Shown piece by piece: positions 17,615 through 27,070 of a stretch of 58,188 nt of DNA (positions are counted from its first letter, which is position 1; every line of letters begins with the position of its first letter). Under the pieces are notes generated by a model. The model was not told where the DNA came from. It saw only the letters and a list, made by a program, of their open reading frames with translations, and did not search any database. Source of the DNA: JBPOIC01 sp052034865 (lineage in GTDB: Bacteria > UBA10199 > JADFYH01); NCBI GenBank assembly GCA_052034865.1, contig JBPOIC010000008.1, positions 1 to 58,188 on the forward strand, read 5' to 3'. Made by a program: the position numbers and the translations under genes.

Positions 17615-17953
17615 TTAAATCGCGTTCTTTCCAGCTTCACCGGTTCGGATACGGATAACTTCTTCGACCGGCATCACAAAAATTTTACCATCGCCGATAC
17701 GTCCGGTTTTTGCCGCGTTCTGAATGGCGTCGACGGTTTTCTGGACGTTGGCTTCATCGATGATGATTTCGATTTTGATCTTTGGAAGAAAATCCACCAC
17801 GTACTCGGCCCCACGATAAAGCTCGGTGTGACCTTTCTGTCGTCCGAACCCTTTGACCTCGGAAATGGTCATTCCCTGAACTCCGACTGCATGCAGGGCC
17901 TCTTTCACTTCATCGAGCTTGAAGGGTTTGATGATCGCTTCGATCTTTTTCAT
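17615..17953 (-). CDS. glnK: PII nitrogen regulatory protein (GlnB/GlnK)
   Basis: 112 residues, exact family length. It starts MKKIEAIIKPFKLDEVKEAL. The T-loop carries KGFGRQKGHTELYRGAEYVV with Tyr51, the uridylylation site, and the C-terminal signature GRIGDGKIFVMPVEEVIRIR is complete. PII trimers bind ATP/ADP and 2-oxoglutarate, and GlnK blocks AmtB by inserting the T-loop into its pores. AGAGAGG precedes the ATG. The gene directly follows amtB on the same strand, which favours the GlnK role over GlnB. Confidence 0.95.
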   Translation of the reverse strand: MKKIEAIIKPFKLDEVKEALHAVGVQGMTISEVKGFGRQKGHTELYRGAEYVVDFLPKIKIEIIIDEANVQKTVDAIQNAAKTGRIGDGKIFVMPVEEVIRIRTGEAGKNAI

Positions 17954-18029
17954 ATAGAGATCCTCTCTTTTGTTTTTATCTGATTTGAAGGGTGTCGCCT
18001 CAGGTTATTCTCCATCTTTTATCTTGGCA

Positions 18030-18051
18030 GGGGCGAGATTTCTCTCGCCCC
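18030..18051 (-). terminator. Strong hairpin between amtB and glnK
   Basis: GGGGCGAGA (18030-18038) and TCTCGCCCC (18043-18051) form a perfect 9-bp stem with a four-base loop. On the minus strand it is followed by TGCCAAGATAAAAG, not a T-run, so it looks more like a partial attenuator or RNA-stabilising stem than a full terminator. Confidence 0.55.
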
Positions 18052-18077
18052 AATCAGATCAAGATTGAGAGTGAAGG

Positions 18078-19610
18078 TTAGTGAATATAACCTTCTTCCC
18101 CATGCTCGGCAAGATCCAAGCCTTGGCGTTCAACTTCTTCCGACACTCTCAGTCCTACGACAACACGAACAATCGCGGCAATCACGATTGTACCAACAAT
18201 CGCCATCACAATCGTAAGTCCCATCGCTTTTAACTGCTCCAGCCACAAGGTCTTGCCAACATAGTCGGCCAGATTTGTTGCCAGGTTTGCATTCACATCG
18301 GTGGTGGCAAAAATTCCGGTAACTAAAGCGCCTAACGTCCCACCCACAGCGTGAACCCCGAAGGTATCCAAGGCATCATCATATCCAAACCAGTGTTTCA
18401 GTTTGGTACAGGCCAGGAAGGGAATTAAACCCGCCAGAACTCCGATGATGATAGCCGAGCTGGAAGTGACAAATCCGCAAGCCGGGGTAATCACAACTAA
18501 TCCCGCGACAGCCCCTGAACAGAATCCTAAAATGCTGGGTTTACCCCGAGTGATCCACTCGATAGCCGCCCAGGTAAAGGAAGCAACGGCAGCAGCCAGG
18601 GTGGTCGTCATGAAAGCATTGGCGGCAACTCCATCGGCCGCGACAGCGCTACCTGCGTTAAATCCATACCAACCGACCCAAAGCATCCCGGTACCCACCA
18701 TACATAAAACCATGCTGTGAGGGGGCATTTGCTGTTTTCCAAATCCAATGCGTTTTCCTAACAGGATGCAAAGCACCAGGGCGGACCAACCGGAAGACAT
18801 GTGAACAACGGTTCCACCCGCAAAGTCGATGGACTTGATGGCGGCATTGGCATTCCAAACACCGTTCATTAATCCATCAATTCCCCACACCATGTGGGCG
18901 AGAGGGAAGTAGATCAAAAACATCCATAAGGCGCAAAAGAGCATAATCGCTCCAAACTTCATACGCTCGGCAATCGCACCTACGATCAGACCGGGTGTGA
19001 TAATGGCGAACATCATCTGATACATCGAGAAAACATTCTGAGACACCCAATAAGAGTAATCAGTGTTAGGGGCAGCCGTGACATCTTTTAAAAACGCAAA
19101 TGTACTGATGCTTCCCAGGTAAGGACTCCCCTTGGCAAACACGAGGCTGTAACCGACGGCCCACCAGAGAATGGAGACCATCCCGGCAAGGCCTAAACAT
19201 TGAGCGAGGACGGAAAGAACGTTTTTGGCCCGAACCAAACCACCATAGAAAAGGGCCAATCCCGGCAAGGTCATAAATAAAACAAGGGCCGCGCTGACCA
19301 TCATCCAGGCATTGTGTCCTGGACCCGCGCCACCCACCTTGCTCGTGACTTTTGAATCTGCGGCATCAGATCCGCGAGCACCATTATTGATGTAGGCTTC
19401 CAGATCGTTCACCCGTTCCTCCAGGGTGGGATCTGCCTTTGCATCCGAAGCCGGGGCTGCAACAGGCGCCGGAGCCTCCACCGCTTCTGCCTGAGCCAGA
19501 AGCATGACTCCCGTTCCATTACTGATTTCGGCCTGTCCATACGTCGTGAAGGCCAGCATCATCAGGAGTAAAAATAAGCTCCCGAGTTTCCATCCTTTGC
19601 TGAGTACCAT
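18078..19610 (-). CDS. amtB: Ammonium transporter AmtB with extended N-terminus
   Basis: 510 residues. The Amt core begins near residue 95 (AWMMVSAALVLFMTLPGLAL, then FYGGLVR) and has about eleven membrane segments with the conserved AGGTVVHMSSG near 265, KLKHWFGYDDALDTFGVHAV near 395-420 (second pore His) and a C-terminal cytoplasmic helix. The first ~90 residues are unusual: a signal peptide, then an Ala/Pro linker and a LEERVNDLEAYINNG coiled segment. GGAGG precedes the ATG. A sigma-54 promoter at 19683-19698 explains nitrogen control. The glnK regulator gene is downstream. Confidence 0.95.
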   Translation of the reverse strand: MVLSKGWKLGSLFLLLMMLAFTTYGQAEISNGTGVMLLAQAEAVEAPAPVAAPASDAKADPTLEERVNDLEAYINNGARGSDAADSKVTSKVGGAGPGHNAWMMVSAALVLFMTLPGLALFYGGLVRAKNVLSVLAQCLGLAGMVSILWWAVGYSLVFAKGSPYLGSISTFAFLKDVTAAPNTDYSYWVSQNVFSMYQMMFAIITPGLIVGAIAERMKFGAIMLFCALWMFLIYFPLAHMVWGIDGLMNGVWNANAAIKSIDFAGGTVVHMSSGWSALVLCILLGKRIGFGKQQMPPHSMVLCMVGTGMLWVGWYGFNAGSAVAADGVAANAFMTTTLAAAVASFTWAAIEWITRGKPSILGFCSGAVAGLVVITPACGFVTSSSAIIIGVLAGLIPFLACTKLKHWFGYDDALDTFGVHAVGGTLGALVTGIFATTDVNANLATNLADYVGKTLWLEQLKAMGLTIVMAIVGTIVIAAIVRVVVGLRVSEEVERQGLDLAEHGEEGYIH

Positions 19611-19682
19611 TGTTTCCTCCTTTGGAAATAATTGATGTTTCCCGAAACCTCTCCTTGATGGGCCTCGGTTACCGCCGGTTTT

Positions 19683-19698
19683 TGCAAGGGGTATACCA
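19683..19698 (-). promoter_or_regulatory. Sigma-54 promoter of amtB-glnK
   Basis: On the minus strand TGGTAT-ACCCC-TTGCA matches the -24/-12 consensus TGGCAC-N5-TTGC with exact spacing and the invariant GG and GC. Transcription would begin near 19671, about 60 bases before the amtB ATG. The rest of the 493-base gap (19611-20103) separates amtB from the divergent 20104 gene. It is AT-rich with no other gene seen. GCAC-GCCGA-GTGC at 19772-19784 has the wrong spacing for a standard NtrC site. Confidence 0.8.
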
Positions 19699-20103
19699 GA
19701 AAAATTGAATTCATCAACTTATTGAAATAACTTTATAATCTAAAATAAAACTCTCTGTACTCAGGTCTATCACGCACGCCGAGTGCCTAATATTTAACCG
19801 GATGCCTAAAGAGAAATCGGATCCGGTTTTATAGTCGTTCTGCTTTCGGGATGTAGGATAAAGAAAGATATCTTCATTTACTCCCTCAGAAGAACAAGAT
19901 TCCAAAACATTGAGCTTTGGATCTTATTTGGGAATGGCCACCCTGATTCTGCTTCCAATTTATCTGATAATCAGCTGGATTTTTTTCTGAGATCATCGCC
20001 TGCAGATTATAATCCCTTCTTGATTCTTTCACTCTTCGTAACCTACGATTTTCAACCTGTTTGAATGAAATTTTCTTTTTGAAAATTTGAAGGAGAATTT
20101 TAC

Positions 20104-21867
20104 ATGTCTGAAAAAATTCGGGCCTCCTCAACACTCCCGGAAATCCCGATATCGGCAGATCTTTCTGCTCTCGAAACCGAGCTTCCCTCATCCTGTCCAT
20201 CTCCGGTGATATCTCCGGAAAACCTCGATTTTCATTCAGGAATGAATGACTGGTGGCGATACCGAAGCGATCCGAAAATTCGTTTAGGGGTGTTTGAGCT
20301 GAAGACTTACAATTTCAAGCCCGACAATCCCATTCACAAGATGATGGAAATCTTCTCGGAGTTTTTTGCTCCTGAAACCATTCGATGGGCGTATGAAGAA
20401 ATTGGGAGGATTTTACAGGAAGTTAAAAAGCGTCTCCGTCCAGATATGAGCTCCGAAGAAAAGCTCAGCTGCGTTTATGAAGTTCTGGAGGATCTGGACT
20501 ACAAACTGATTTCCTTGGGCCATCCTCTTCTATTAAGTGATCTAAAAAATAAAAAACTCGATTGTGACACCTCGGCCTTTTTAGTCTGTTTTGTGGGATT
20601 TGAACTCAACTGGCCTGTTTTTCCGATTCTGATTCCCCATCATCTTTATTTGCGCTGGGAAGAGCCTGGAAAAAGCTTCAATATCGATCGTGGAAAAATT
20701 TTACCTGACAGCGTTTATCAAAATAATCCTCACGCACCTCATTTTTTTTGTGATTCCTCTATTCCTACCCGTTCTTGTTACCATCGTCTGAAACCTCAGG
20801 AATGGGCGTTTATTTCTCTCATCCTTCGCAATCAGAAATATGAGTCTCAGAAAAATATAGAAAAGCTTTTACAGTTGAGATCCATCCCTCTCGACTCCGC
20901 GTCCGCTCCCTTGCTTTTTACTGTTTTATCTCAGTCTTCTACTTTTCGAGGTGAAAACAGCGAGGCTGTTTTTTTCAGCTCGCAAAACATCGCTTCTTAC
21001 CCCCGTTATTCTCAGGAATATTTTCGACGGGGAATAGCCCATCAGAATCTGAAGAACCTTCAACAAGCCCGAGCCGATTATTTAAAAGCCATCGATCTGG
21101 ACGAAGAATTGAGGAGTCATCTTTTAGTCAAAATTGATATTTTAAAATCTGGCGGAAATACAGAAAGCGCTTCTTTTTGGCAGGAGAAGGTCCGAAGTCT
21201 TGAACAACAGATGGGTAGGGTTCTGACCAAACTTGGTTTGGTAGAGGATTTTTCAGGATCCCATTCAGAGGCACAAAAAGATTTCAATCTGGCGGTTCAG
21301 TTTTATCCTGAGTTTGCTCGCGTTCACCGTGGAGATTTTTATCTCAATCACTCTCAAAAAGAAAAGGCTCTTGAGGATTACCTGAAAGTTTTCAAGAGCA
21401 GTTCTTGCGATCCGGAATCTCTTAAAAAAATTGCGGAAGGCTTTGATAAACTTGGAAAATATGATTTGGCCTTGCTGGCCTACACCCGCCTGATTCACCT
21501 GGAAAACAACCTTAACTCCGAACTTCTTTTGCTTCGCGCAATGCTCTGCGAAAAACTCGGAAAACATGACGAAGCCTGGCGCGATCGACTGGAGGCCTAC
21601 AATCTCCAACTGGATCGAAACCCCTCAGACGCCTCTCTCCAACTTGGCTTGGCCAAAGCTCTTTATGAGTTGGATGAACCTTTGAGTTCTATTGAAGCCG
21701 CAACAACAGCCCTGATTTTAGGAATGGAAGAGGCCCAAATCTATTGGGTCAGAGGTCTTGCCTATCAAAAGCTGGGGAGAAATCGGGAGGCAAACGCAGA
21801 CAGAATGCGGGCAGCAGAACTGAATGATTATTTCAAAATGAAAATTTCCCAAAAGCCGGTCATCTGA
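20104..21867 (+). CDS. Transglutaminase-like (SirB1-type) plus TPR-repeat protein
   Basis: 587 residues. The N-terminal ~70 residues are Ser/Pro-rich. Residues ~90-230 resemble the transglutaminase-like fold of SirB1-type proteins, with a plausible Cys-His-Asp triad: Cys in KKLDCDTSAFLVCF (~153), His in IPHHLYLRW (~179) and Asp in FNIDRGK (~197). From ~300 onward at least six tetratricopeptide repeats follow (EYFRRGIAHQNLKNLQQARA, then DLALLAYTRLIHLE, and IYWVRGLAYQKLGRNREANA near the end). There is no signal peptide, so it is probably cytoplasmic. AAGGAG precedes the ATG. It is a single gene between amtB (divergent) and kimA (convergent). Substrate and partner are unknown. Confidence 0.65.
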   Translation: MSEKIRASSTLPEIPISADLSALETELPSSCPSPVISPENLDFHSGMNDWWRYRSDPKIRLGVFELKTYNFKPDNPIHKMMEIFSEFFAPETIRWAYEEIGRILQEVKKRLRPDMSSEEKLSCVYEVLEDLDYKLISLGHPLLLSDLKNKKLDCDTSAFLVCFVGFELNWPVFPILIPHHLYLRWEEPGKSFNIDRGKILPDSVYQNNPHAPHFFCDSSIPTRSCYHRLKPQEWAFISLILRNQKYESQKNIEKLLQLRSIPLDSASAPLLFTVLSQSSTFRGENSEAVFFSSQNIASYPRYSQEYFRRGIAHQNLKNLQQARADYLKAIDLDEELRSHLLVKIDILKSGGNTESASFWQEKVRSLEQQMGRVLTKLGLVEDFSGSHSEAQKDFNLAVQFYPEFARVHRGDFYLNHSQKEKALEDYLKVFKSSSCDPESLKKIAEGFDKLGKYDLALLAYTRLIHLENNLNSELLLLRAMLCEKLGKHDEAWRDRLEAYNLQLDRNPSDASLQLGLAKALYELDEPLSSIEAATTALILGMEEAQIYWVRGLAYQKLGRNREANADRMRAAELNDYFKMKISQKPVI

Positions 21868-21920
21868 AAATATCAGAATGAATCTGCCAACCCTTTCGGG
21901 TATTTTCAGAATACCTTTCT

Positions 21921-23744
21921 TCAATACTGCAGGAAATGCCGCACACTGGTCACCACAACTCCTCTTTTAAATAACAACATGCCGTGAATCAAAAGAGCTG
22001 TCTGATTGTGGAGCATCTGGTGCCACCATTTTTTGGGAACAAATTCAGGAAGGACAACCGTAATGAGCTGGTTGGGCTCTTCTTTCTGAAGCTCGTCGAT
22101 GTAGTCCAGCAGGGGACGCACCACCGAGCGGAATTGCGTGTTCAGAATCACCAACGAAATGCCTTCGATCCCCCACTCTTCCCAAATACTTTTGAAACGA
22201 TCGGTCTGCTTCGGATCGAGGGCCACATACAATGCCCGAATGTCGGTCGAAATCGAACGGGCATAGGTGATCGCCTTCACGGTTCCCTTGTGAAAGGTTG
22301 AAAGCGGAATAAGAACACGATGGTTAGGGGGAGGAACCATATCAATGGCTTTTGGAGAAAGCTGATCCACAATCGAGTCGTAATGGCGTTTGATCGCGAG
22401 AAAAGCAAAAATCATGAGGGGGATAAAAAAGATCACCAGAAATGCACCATGTGTAAACTTCGTACTTGCAATCACAAGTGAGGCCACACCAGTGCAAAAT
22501 GCCCCAAGGCCGTTTACCAGCGCTCGTTGTATCCACCAGGATGATTTAAGTTTGAACCAGTGAACAACCATTCCTGACTGAGAGAGCGTAAAAGAAATAA
22601 AAACCCCGACGGCATAAAGGGGTAGCAAAAGATGGGTTTCTCCACGGAAGAGAATCAGCAAGGCTCCGGAACAAATCCCCAACAACACGATTCCATTTGA
22701 GAAGGCCAAACGGTCACCCAAGCTGTTGAGCTGACGAGGCATATAGCCGTCGGCGGCGAGCATGGAGGCGAGCCTGGGAAAACCTGAGAAACTGGTATTG
22801 GCAGCTAAAAAGAGGATGAGGGCGGTGGAAAATTGAATGAAGTAATAAAAAAATCCTCCATCAAATGCCTGTCTTGCAATCTGGCTGACGACGGTTTCGT
22901 GCTCTTTGGGAACGATATGATAAAAACGGGCCAGCTCCGTGATGCCTAAAAAGAGAGTCAGGAGAATCAATCCCATCCAGACAAGTGTGATATTCGCATT
23001 CCTTGATTCGGGAGATTTAAAAGCGGGCACACCGTTGGAAATTGCCTCGACTCCGGTGAGGGCCGTACATCCTGCCGAAAAGGCCCGAAGCAACAGGACA
23101 AGCGTCACGGAAGATACAGCCGGATGCATTTCTACAGCTACAACGGCTTGTGGAGAAACCCCATTGAAATAGCGATAAAATCCCACCCCAAGCATGAGGA
23201 AAAAACCAAGGATAAAAAGATAAGTCGGAATAGCAAAAATGGTACCGGATTCTTTAATTCCCCTTAAATTCGCAAGAGTCACAACCGAAATACAGGTCAG
23301 CCCAATCAAAATACTGTGAGGTAGCAGGGAGGGAAAGGCCGAAGTGATTGCAGCAACTCCAGACGCAGCGCTCACGGAAACCGTCAACACATAATCGATG
23401 AGTAAGGAAGCCCCTGCAACGAGGCTTGCATATTTTCCGAGGTTTTCTTTTGCAACGACATAAGCCCCACCGCCTGAAGGATAGGCATGAATGATTTCGC
23501 TGTAGGAACTGATAAGGATGATCAGCAAAAGGCCAATCGCCAGGGCCACAGTGAGTGATAGCTGAATTCCCGCTGCTCCTGCCGCCACAAGCACAAGCAG
23601 GATTTCTTCGGTCGCGTATGCAATTGAGGAAAGCGCGTCGGATGAAAAAACCGCAAGAGCTACTTTTTTGGTGATTTTTTGGTGGGTAATTTCAATGCTG
23701 GCGAGAGGTTTTCCAATGATCAGCTTCTTTAAAGTTTTGAGCAT
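21921..23744 (-). CDS. kimA: KimA-type APC superfamily potassium/amino-acid transporter
   Basis: 607 residues, the same length as Bacillus KimA (YdaO). It starts MLKTLKKLIIGKPLAS, followed by a highly typical SSDALSSIAYATEEIL near 35-50 and HAYPSGGGAYVVAKENLG near 86-103. Twelve membrane segments reach ~455. The soluble C-terminal domain (from HRVLIPLSTFHKGTVKAITY) has the USP-like fold that binds c-di-AMP in KimA. KimA imports potassium by proton symport. I see no c-di-AMP riboswitch upstream. Amino-acid transport cannot be excluded. Confidence 0.85.
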   Translation of the reverse strand: MLKTLKKLIIGKPLASIEITHQKITKKVALAVFSSDALSSIAYATEEILLVLVAAGAAGIQLSLTVALAIGLLLIILISSYSEIIHAYPSGGGAYVVAKENLGKYASLVAGASLLIDYVLTVSVSAASGVAAITSAFPSLLPHSILIGLTCISVVTLANLRGIKESGTIFAIPTYLFILGFFLMLGVGFYRYFNGVSPQAVVAVEMHPAVSSVTLVLLLRAFSAGCTALTGVEAISNGVPAFKSPESRNANITLVWMGLILLTLFLGITELARFYHIVPKEHETVVSQIARQAFDGGFFYYFIQFSTALILFLAANTSFSGFPRLASMLAADGYMPRQLNSLGDRLAFSNGIVLLGICSGALLILFRGETHLLLPLYAVGVFISFTLSQSGMVVHWFKLKSSWWIQRALVNGLGAFCTGVASLVIASTKFTHGAFLVIFFIPLMIFAFLAIKRHYDSIVDQLSPKAIDMVPPPNHRVLIPLSTFHKGTVKAITYARSISTDIRALYVALDPKQTDRFKSIWEEWGIEGISLVILNTQFRSVVRPLLDYIDELQKEEPNQLITVVLPEFVPKKWWHQMLHNQTALLIHGMLLFKRGVVVTSVRHFLQY

Positions 23745-23894
23745 GGGCGGGGTGTTTATCTCCGATTAGAGGAGGAGTCAATTGGAGTTGGGACCTCGAG
23801 GGTCAAGGAAAAGAGAGCTATGAGTGAGAGTTAATGAGTGATGAAACTTTCAGGGCAAACGACTGCGGAGAAAGAGTGGAAATCCAGTGGCATT

Positions 23895-23949
23895 TATTCT
23901 GTATTCTATCTTCTGGATTCTATCATTCGTCTTCTAACTTCTATCCCTT
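23895..23949. repeat. Degenerate TTCTR-rich intergenic sequence
   Basis: The sequence TTCTGTATTCTATCTTCTGG and onward is a loose run of TTCTG/TTCTA units. Related stretches occur at 28566-28592 and 47276-47312, and on the other strand at 48982-49032 and 49159-49184. Confidence 0.4.
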
Positions 23950-23954
23950 CCACT

Positions 23955-24857
23955 CTACCCCATATACGCCGCGAGGATCGCTTTCTGAATATGCAGTCGA
24001 TTCTCGGCCTCTTCGAAAATAAAGGATTGGGGCCCATCCATCACCTCTTCGGTGATTTCTTCCCCGCGATGTGCAGGCAGACAGTGGAGAACCATCGCTT
24101 CCGGATGGGCATGGGAAAGCAGTTCGCGGTTGACCTGAAAGGGTAAGAACTTTTTCTTTTTCTCTGGATCTTCTTTTTGCCCCATCGAAAACCAGGTGTC
24201 GGTATAAATTACATCGGCATTTTTGGCCGCCTCAATCGGATCGTCCGAAATCGTAATCTGGGGAAATGAGCTAATCTGTGTGAGCAGACCTGCCGAAGGT
24301 TCATAGCCACGCGGACAGGCAACGTGAAGATCAAAACCCAAAAGGATGGAGGCCTCAATCCAGGAATTGGCGAGATTATTTCCATCACCCACATAGGTGA
24401 TTTTTAAATCCCGATAATTCTCATTCACTTCCACGATTGTCATCAGATCGGCCAAAAGCTGGACAGGATGAAAGAGATCGGAGAGCCCATTGATGACCGG
24501 CACACTCGCCGCCGCGGCCAGATCTTCCAGACTTTTCTGGTGAAAGGTGCGGATCATAATGCCATGCACATAGCGGGAAAGAACGCGCGCCGTGTCTTCG
24601 TAAGTTTCCCCACGCCCCAGCTGACAATCCTGCGAGGTGAGAATGACCGTATCGCCTCCCAGCTCTTTCATCGCGACTTCAAACGAAACCCGCGTTCGCG
24701 TTGAACTTTTCTCAAAAATCATCGCCAGGGTTTTTCCTGCAAGCGGTCGTGAATATTTTTTCTTTCCCCGCTGTTTTTTAAAAAGGATCGCTTTTTTGAT
24801 GAGCGCATCGACATCCGACGGACTTAAATCGCGAAAACTGAGAAGATCTTTTTTCAT
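23955..24857 (-). CDS. argF: Ornithine carbamoyltransferase
   Basis: 300 residues, normal length. It condenses ornithine and carbamoyl phosphate to citrulline in arginine synthesis. The carbamoyl-phosphate motif FEKSSTRTRVSFE is at ~49-61, with GRGETYEDTARVLSRY near 82, the FHPVQLLAD ornithine loop near 128 and the HCLPAHRGEEIT motif near 259. It is the last gene of argB-argD-argF, 62 bases after argD, suggesting one arginine operon downstream of hslVU. Confidence 0.96.
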   Translation of the reverse strand: MKKDLLSFRDLSPSDVDALIKKAILFKKQRGKKKYSRPLAGKTLAMIFEKSSTRTRVSFEVAMKELGGDTVILTSQDCQLGRGETYEDTARVLSRYVHGIMIRTFHQKSLEDLAAAASVPVINGLSDLFHPVQLLADLMTIVEVNENYRDLKITYVGDGNNLANSWIEASILLGFDLHVACPRGYEPSAGLLTQISSFPQITISDDPIEAAKNADVIYTDTWFSMGQKEDPEKKKKFLPFQVNRELLSHAHPEAMVLHCLPAHRGEEITEEVMDGPQSFIFEEAENRLHIQKAILAAYMG

Positions 24858-24919
24858 GAAAATTCTTTCGTGAGTATGAAGGATGAAGAAAAATTTCGGA
24901 GTTTTTTTGAGCGGGAAAA

Positions 24920-26122
24920 TCAGGAGGCGATCTCCTGAAAAACTTTGTCCAGAATCTGAATTGCCTGATCAATTTCGATGGAAGAGATGATTAAGGGTGG
25001 CACAAGCCGGATTACTTTTTCTTGTGTGCAGTTGATTAAAAGACCTTTTTGCATGGCCCGTTGAACAATTTCTTTTCCGGGAATCGTGAGTTCCACACCA
25101 ATCATTAATCCTTTTCCACGCACCTCATGCAAAATTGGATATTTTTTCTGAAGCGCCTGAAGTTTTTCTAAAAAATAACCACCCATCTTCTGGCAATTCT
25201 CCAAAACACTTTCCTGAAGAATGTGGATTACTTCTAGAGCCGCACGTGTCGAGAGCGGATTTCCACCAAAGGTCGCCGCATGATCGCCTGGCTCAAAAGC
25301 CGAAGCGATTTCTTCGGTCGCAAGAACAGCTCCAATTGGAACTCCACCTGCAAGCCCTTTTGCGAGTGTCATGATATCAGGCTCAATTCCAGAATGTTCA
25401 TAAGCAAACATTTTTCCGGTTCGCCCCACCCCTGTCTGAACCTCATCGTAAATGAGCAGCAAGCCGTGTTTTTTGCAGAGTGCATAAACTCCGCGCAGAT
25501 AATCTTCCGAGGCAAAAACAACTCCACCTTCTCCCTGCACAGGTTCGAGAAGAACGGCACCCACATCTTGCGAGATCGCGTTTTCCAGCGCTTGCAGGTT
25601 TCCGTAGGGGACATGCACAAAACCTTCCAGCAAGGGATCAAAACCTTTTTTGACTTTTGCCTGACCGGTAGCACTGATCATTCCCAGTGTTCGTCCATGG
25701 AAAGAATTTTCCATCGTGATGATTTTGATTCGTGAAATTCCTTTTTTATAAAAATATTTCCGGGCAAGCTTCACCGCACCTTCGTTTGCTTCGGCTCCGC
25801 TGTTACAAAAGAAAACGCGATCGGCAAAAGAGTGCCGAGTAAGAAGTTCTGCCAATTCGATTTGTGGCTGATTGTAATAAAGATTGGAGACGTGAATCAG
25901 TTTTGCGGCCTGCCCGGAGATCGCTTGAGATAGACGTGGATGGGCATGACCCAGGGCATTGACGGCAACTCCTGAAAGCAGATCGAGATAGCGTTTACCA
26001 TCGGCATCCCACACCCAACAACCTTCTCCTTTAACAAAAGCAATTGGATAGCGGGCGTAGGTGTTCATTAAAACATGTGAGCCGCGATGAATCAGAGTTT
26101 GGTTGGAGAGAAGTTCAGACAC
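24920..26122 (-). CDS. argD: Acetylornithine aminotransferase
   Basis: 400 residues from the GTG at 26122, which has AAGGAG six bases upstream. The frame is open a further 50 residues, but that stretch overlaps argB and looks non-coding. It is a PLP-dependent class III aminotransferase: the N-terminal YPIAFVKGEGCWVWDADGKR, GHAHPRLS, FFCNSGAEANEGAVKLARKY near 103-122, YDEVQTGVGRTGKMFAYEH near 222-240 and the PLP lysine in MTLAKGLAGGVPIGA near 250. It converts acetylglutamate semialdehyde to acetylornithine and often also serves in lysine synthesis. It begins 29 bases after argB. Confidence 0.96.
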   Translation of the reverse strand: MSELLSNQTLIHRGSHVLMNTYARYPIAFVKGEGCWVWDADGKRYLDLLSGVAVNALGHAHPRLSQAISGQAAKLIHVSNLYYNQPQIELAELLTRHSFADRVFFCNSGAEANEGAVKLARKYFYKKGISRIKIITMENSFHGRTLGMISATGQAKVKKGFDPLLEGFVHVPYGNLQALENAISQDVGAVLLEPVQGEGGVVFASEDYLRGVYALCKKHGLLLIYDEVQTGVGRTGKMFAYEHSGIEPDIMTLAKGLAGGVPIGAVLATEEIASAFEPGDHAATFGGNPLSTRAALEVIHILQESVLENCQKMGGYFLEKLQALQKKYPILHEVRGKGLMIGVELTIPGKEIVQRAMQKGLLINCTQEKVIRLVPPLIISSIEIDQAIQILDKVFQEIAS

Positions 26123-26151
26123 CGTTTTCTCCTTAATGATAAATGAAAAAT

Positions 26152-27021
26152 TTATTTCAACACCGTTCCCACACCAGAGTCGGTAAAGATTTCCAAAAGG
26201 ATCGCATGACTTTGGCGGCCATCGATAATGTGAGCGCTTTTGACCCCCTGAGCGAGGGCATCGATACAACACTCGACTTTTGGAATCATCCCGCCTCCAA
26301 TGACACCTTCTTTGATGAGCTGTCTGCTTTCCTGAACTCCAAGGTTGGAGATGAGTTTTCCATCCGCCCCTTTCACCCCTTCAACATCGGTAAGAAGCAC
26401 AAGTTTTTCCGCCTGTAAGGCAGAAGCCAGGGCACCCGCAACCAGATCAGCATTGATATTCAATGCCTCACCATTTTCGGTCATACCCACCGGAGCGATC
26501 ACCGGAATAAAATGATTGGAATCAAGTACGTTCAAAACCGAGGCGTTCACTTTTGAAACACTGCCGACACGGCCCAAATCGACCAAATCCTGATCGGGCA
26601 TTTCCTTTTCCTGTACTAGTTTTTTGGCGCGAATGAGATTGCCATCTTTTCCAGAAAGACCAATCGCATTTCCGCCATGTTGATTGATCAACGCCACAAT
26701 TTCTTTATTCACTTTTCCCACCAAAACCATCTCAACCACATCCATTGTAACTTCATCTGTAATGCGAAATCCCCGGTGAAATTTTGATTCGATCCCCATC
26801 TTCTGGAGAACTTTTCCAATCTGGGGCCCCCCACCATGGACAACGATGGGATTCAATCCAATATAGTTGAGCAGGACGATATCTTTCGCAAAGTTTTCCT
26901 TTAAGGTCTCATCGACCATCGCATGACCACCGTATTTGATGACGATCGTCTTGCCGAAAAATTTGCGGATATAAGGAAGGGCCTCCATGAGGACAGAGGC
27001 TTTTTGTTGCGCCTGTTGCAT
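26152..27021 (-). CDS. argB: Acetylglutamate kinase
   Basis: 289 residues, typical length of the amino-acid kinase family enzyme that phosphorylates N-acetylglutamate. Motifs: KTIVIKYGGHAM at 24-35, PIVVHGGGPQIGKVLQKMGI near 58-77, FHRGFRITDE, then HGGNAIGLSGKDGNL and the C-terminal IDGRQSHAILLEIFTDSGVG followed by T. The last motif is of the arginine-sensitive (cyclic-pathway) ArgB type, as is the N-terminal extension before KYGG. AGAGG lies before the ATG. It follows hslU by about 50 bases. Confidence 0.96.
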   Translation of the reverse strand: MQQAQQKASVLMEALPYIRKFFGKTIVIKYGGHAMVDETLKENFAKDIVLLNYIGLNPIVVHGGGPQIGKVLQKMGIESKFHRGFRITDEVTMDVVEMVLVGKVNKEIVALINQHGGNAIGLSGKDGNLIRAKKLVQEKEMPDQDLVDLGRVGSVSKVNASVLNVLDSNHFIPVIAPVGMTENGEALNINADLVAGALASALQAEKLVLLTDVEGVKGADGKLISNLGVQESRQLIKEGVIGGGMIPKVECCIDALAQGVKSAHIIDGRQSHAILLEIFTDSGVGTVLK

Positions 27022-27070
27022 AAGGGTTGAACCTCTTCGTAAAGGGCGCTTCTCCCTGCGCCCGAATGAA

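Noticed and set aside
19772..19784. GCAC-GCCGA-GTGC palindrome as an NtrC binding site for amtB
   Set aside because: The half-sites are five bases apart instead of seven, so it does not fit the standard NtrC operator.
23745..23954. c-di-AMP riboswitch before kimA
   Set aside because: No conserved ydaO-type motifs or helices could be found in the upstream region.
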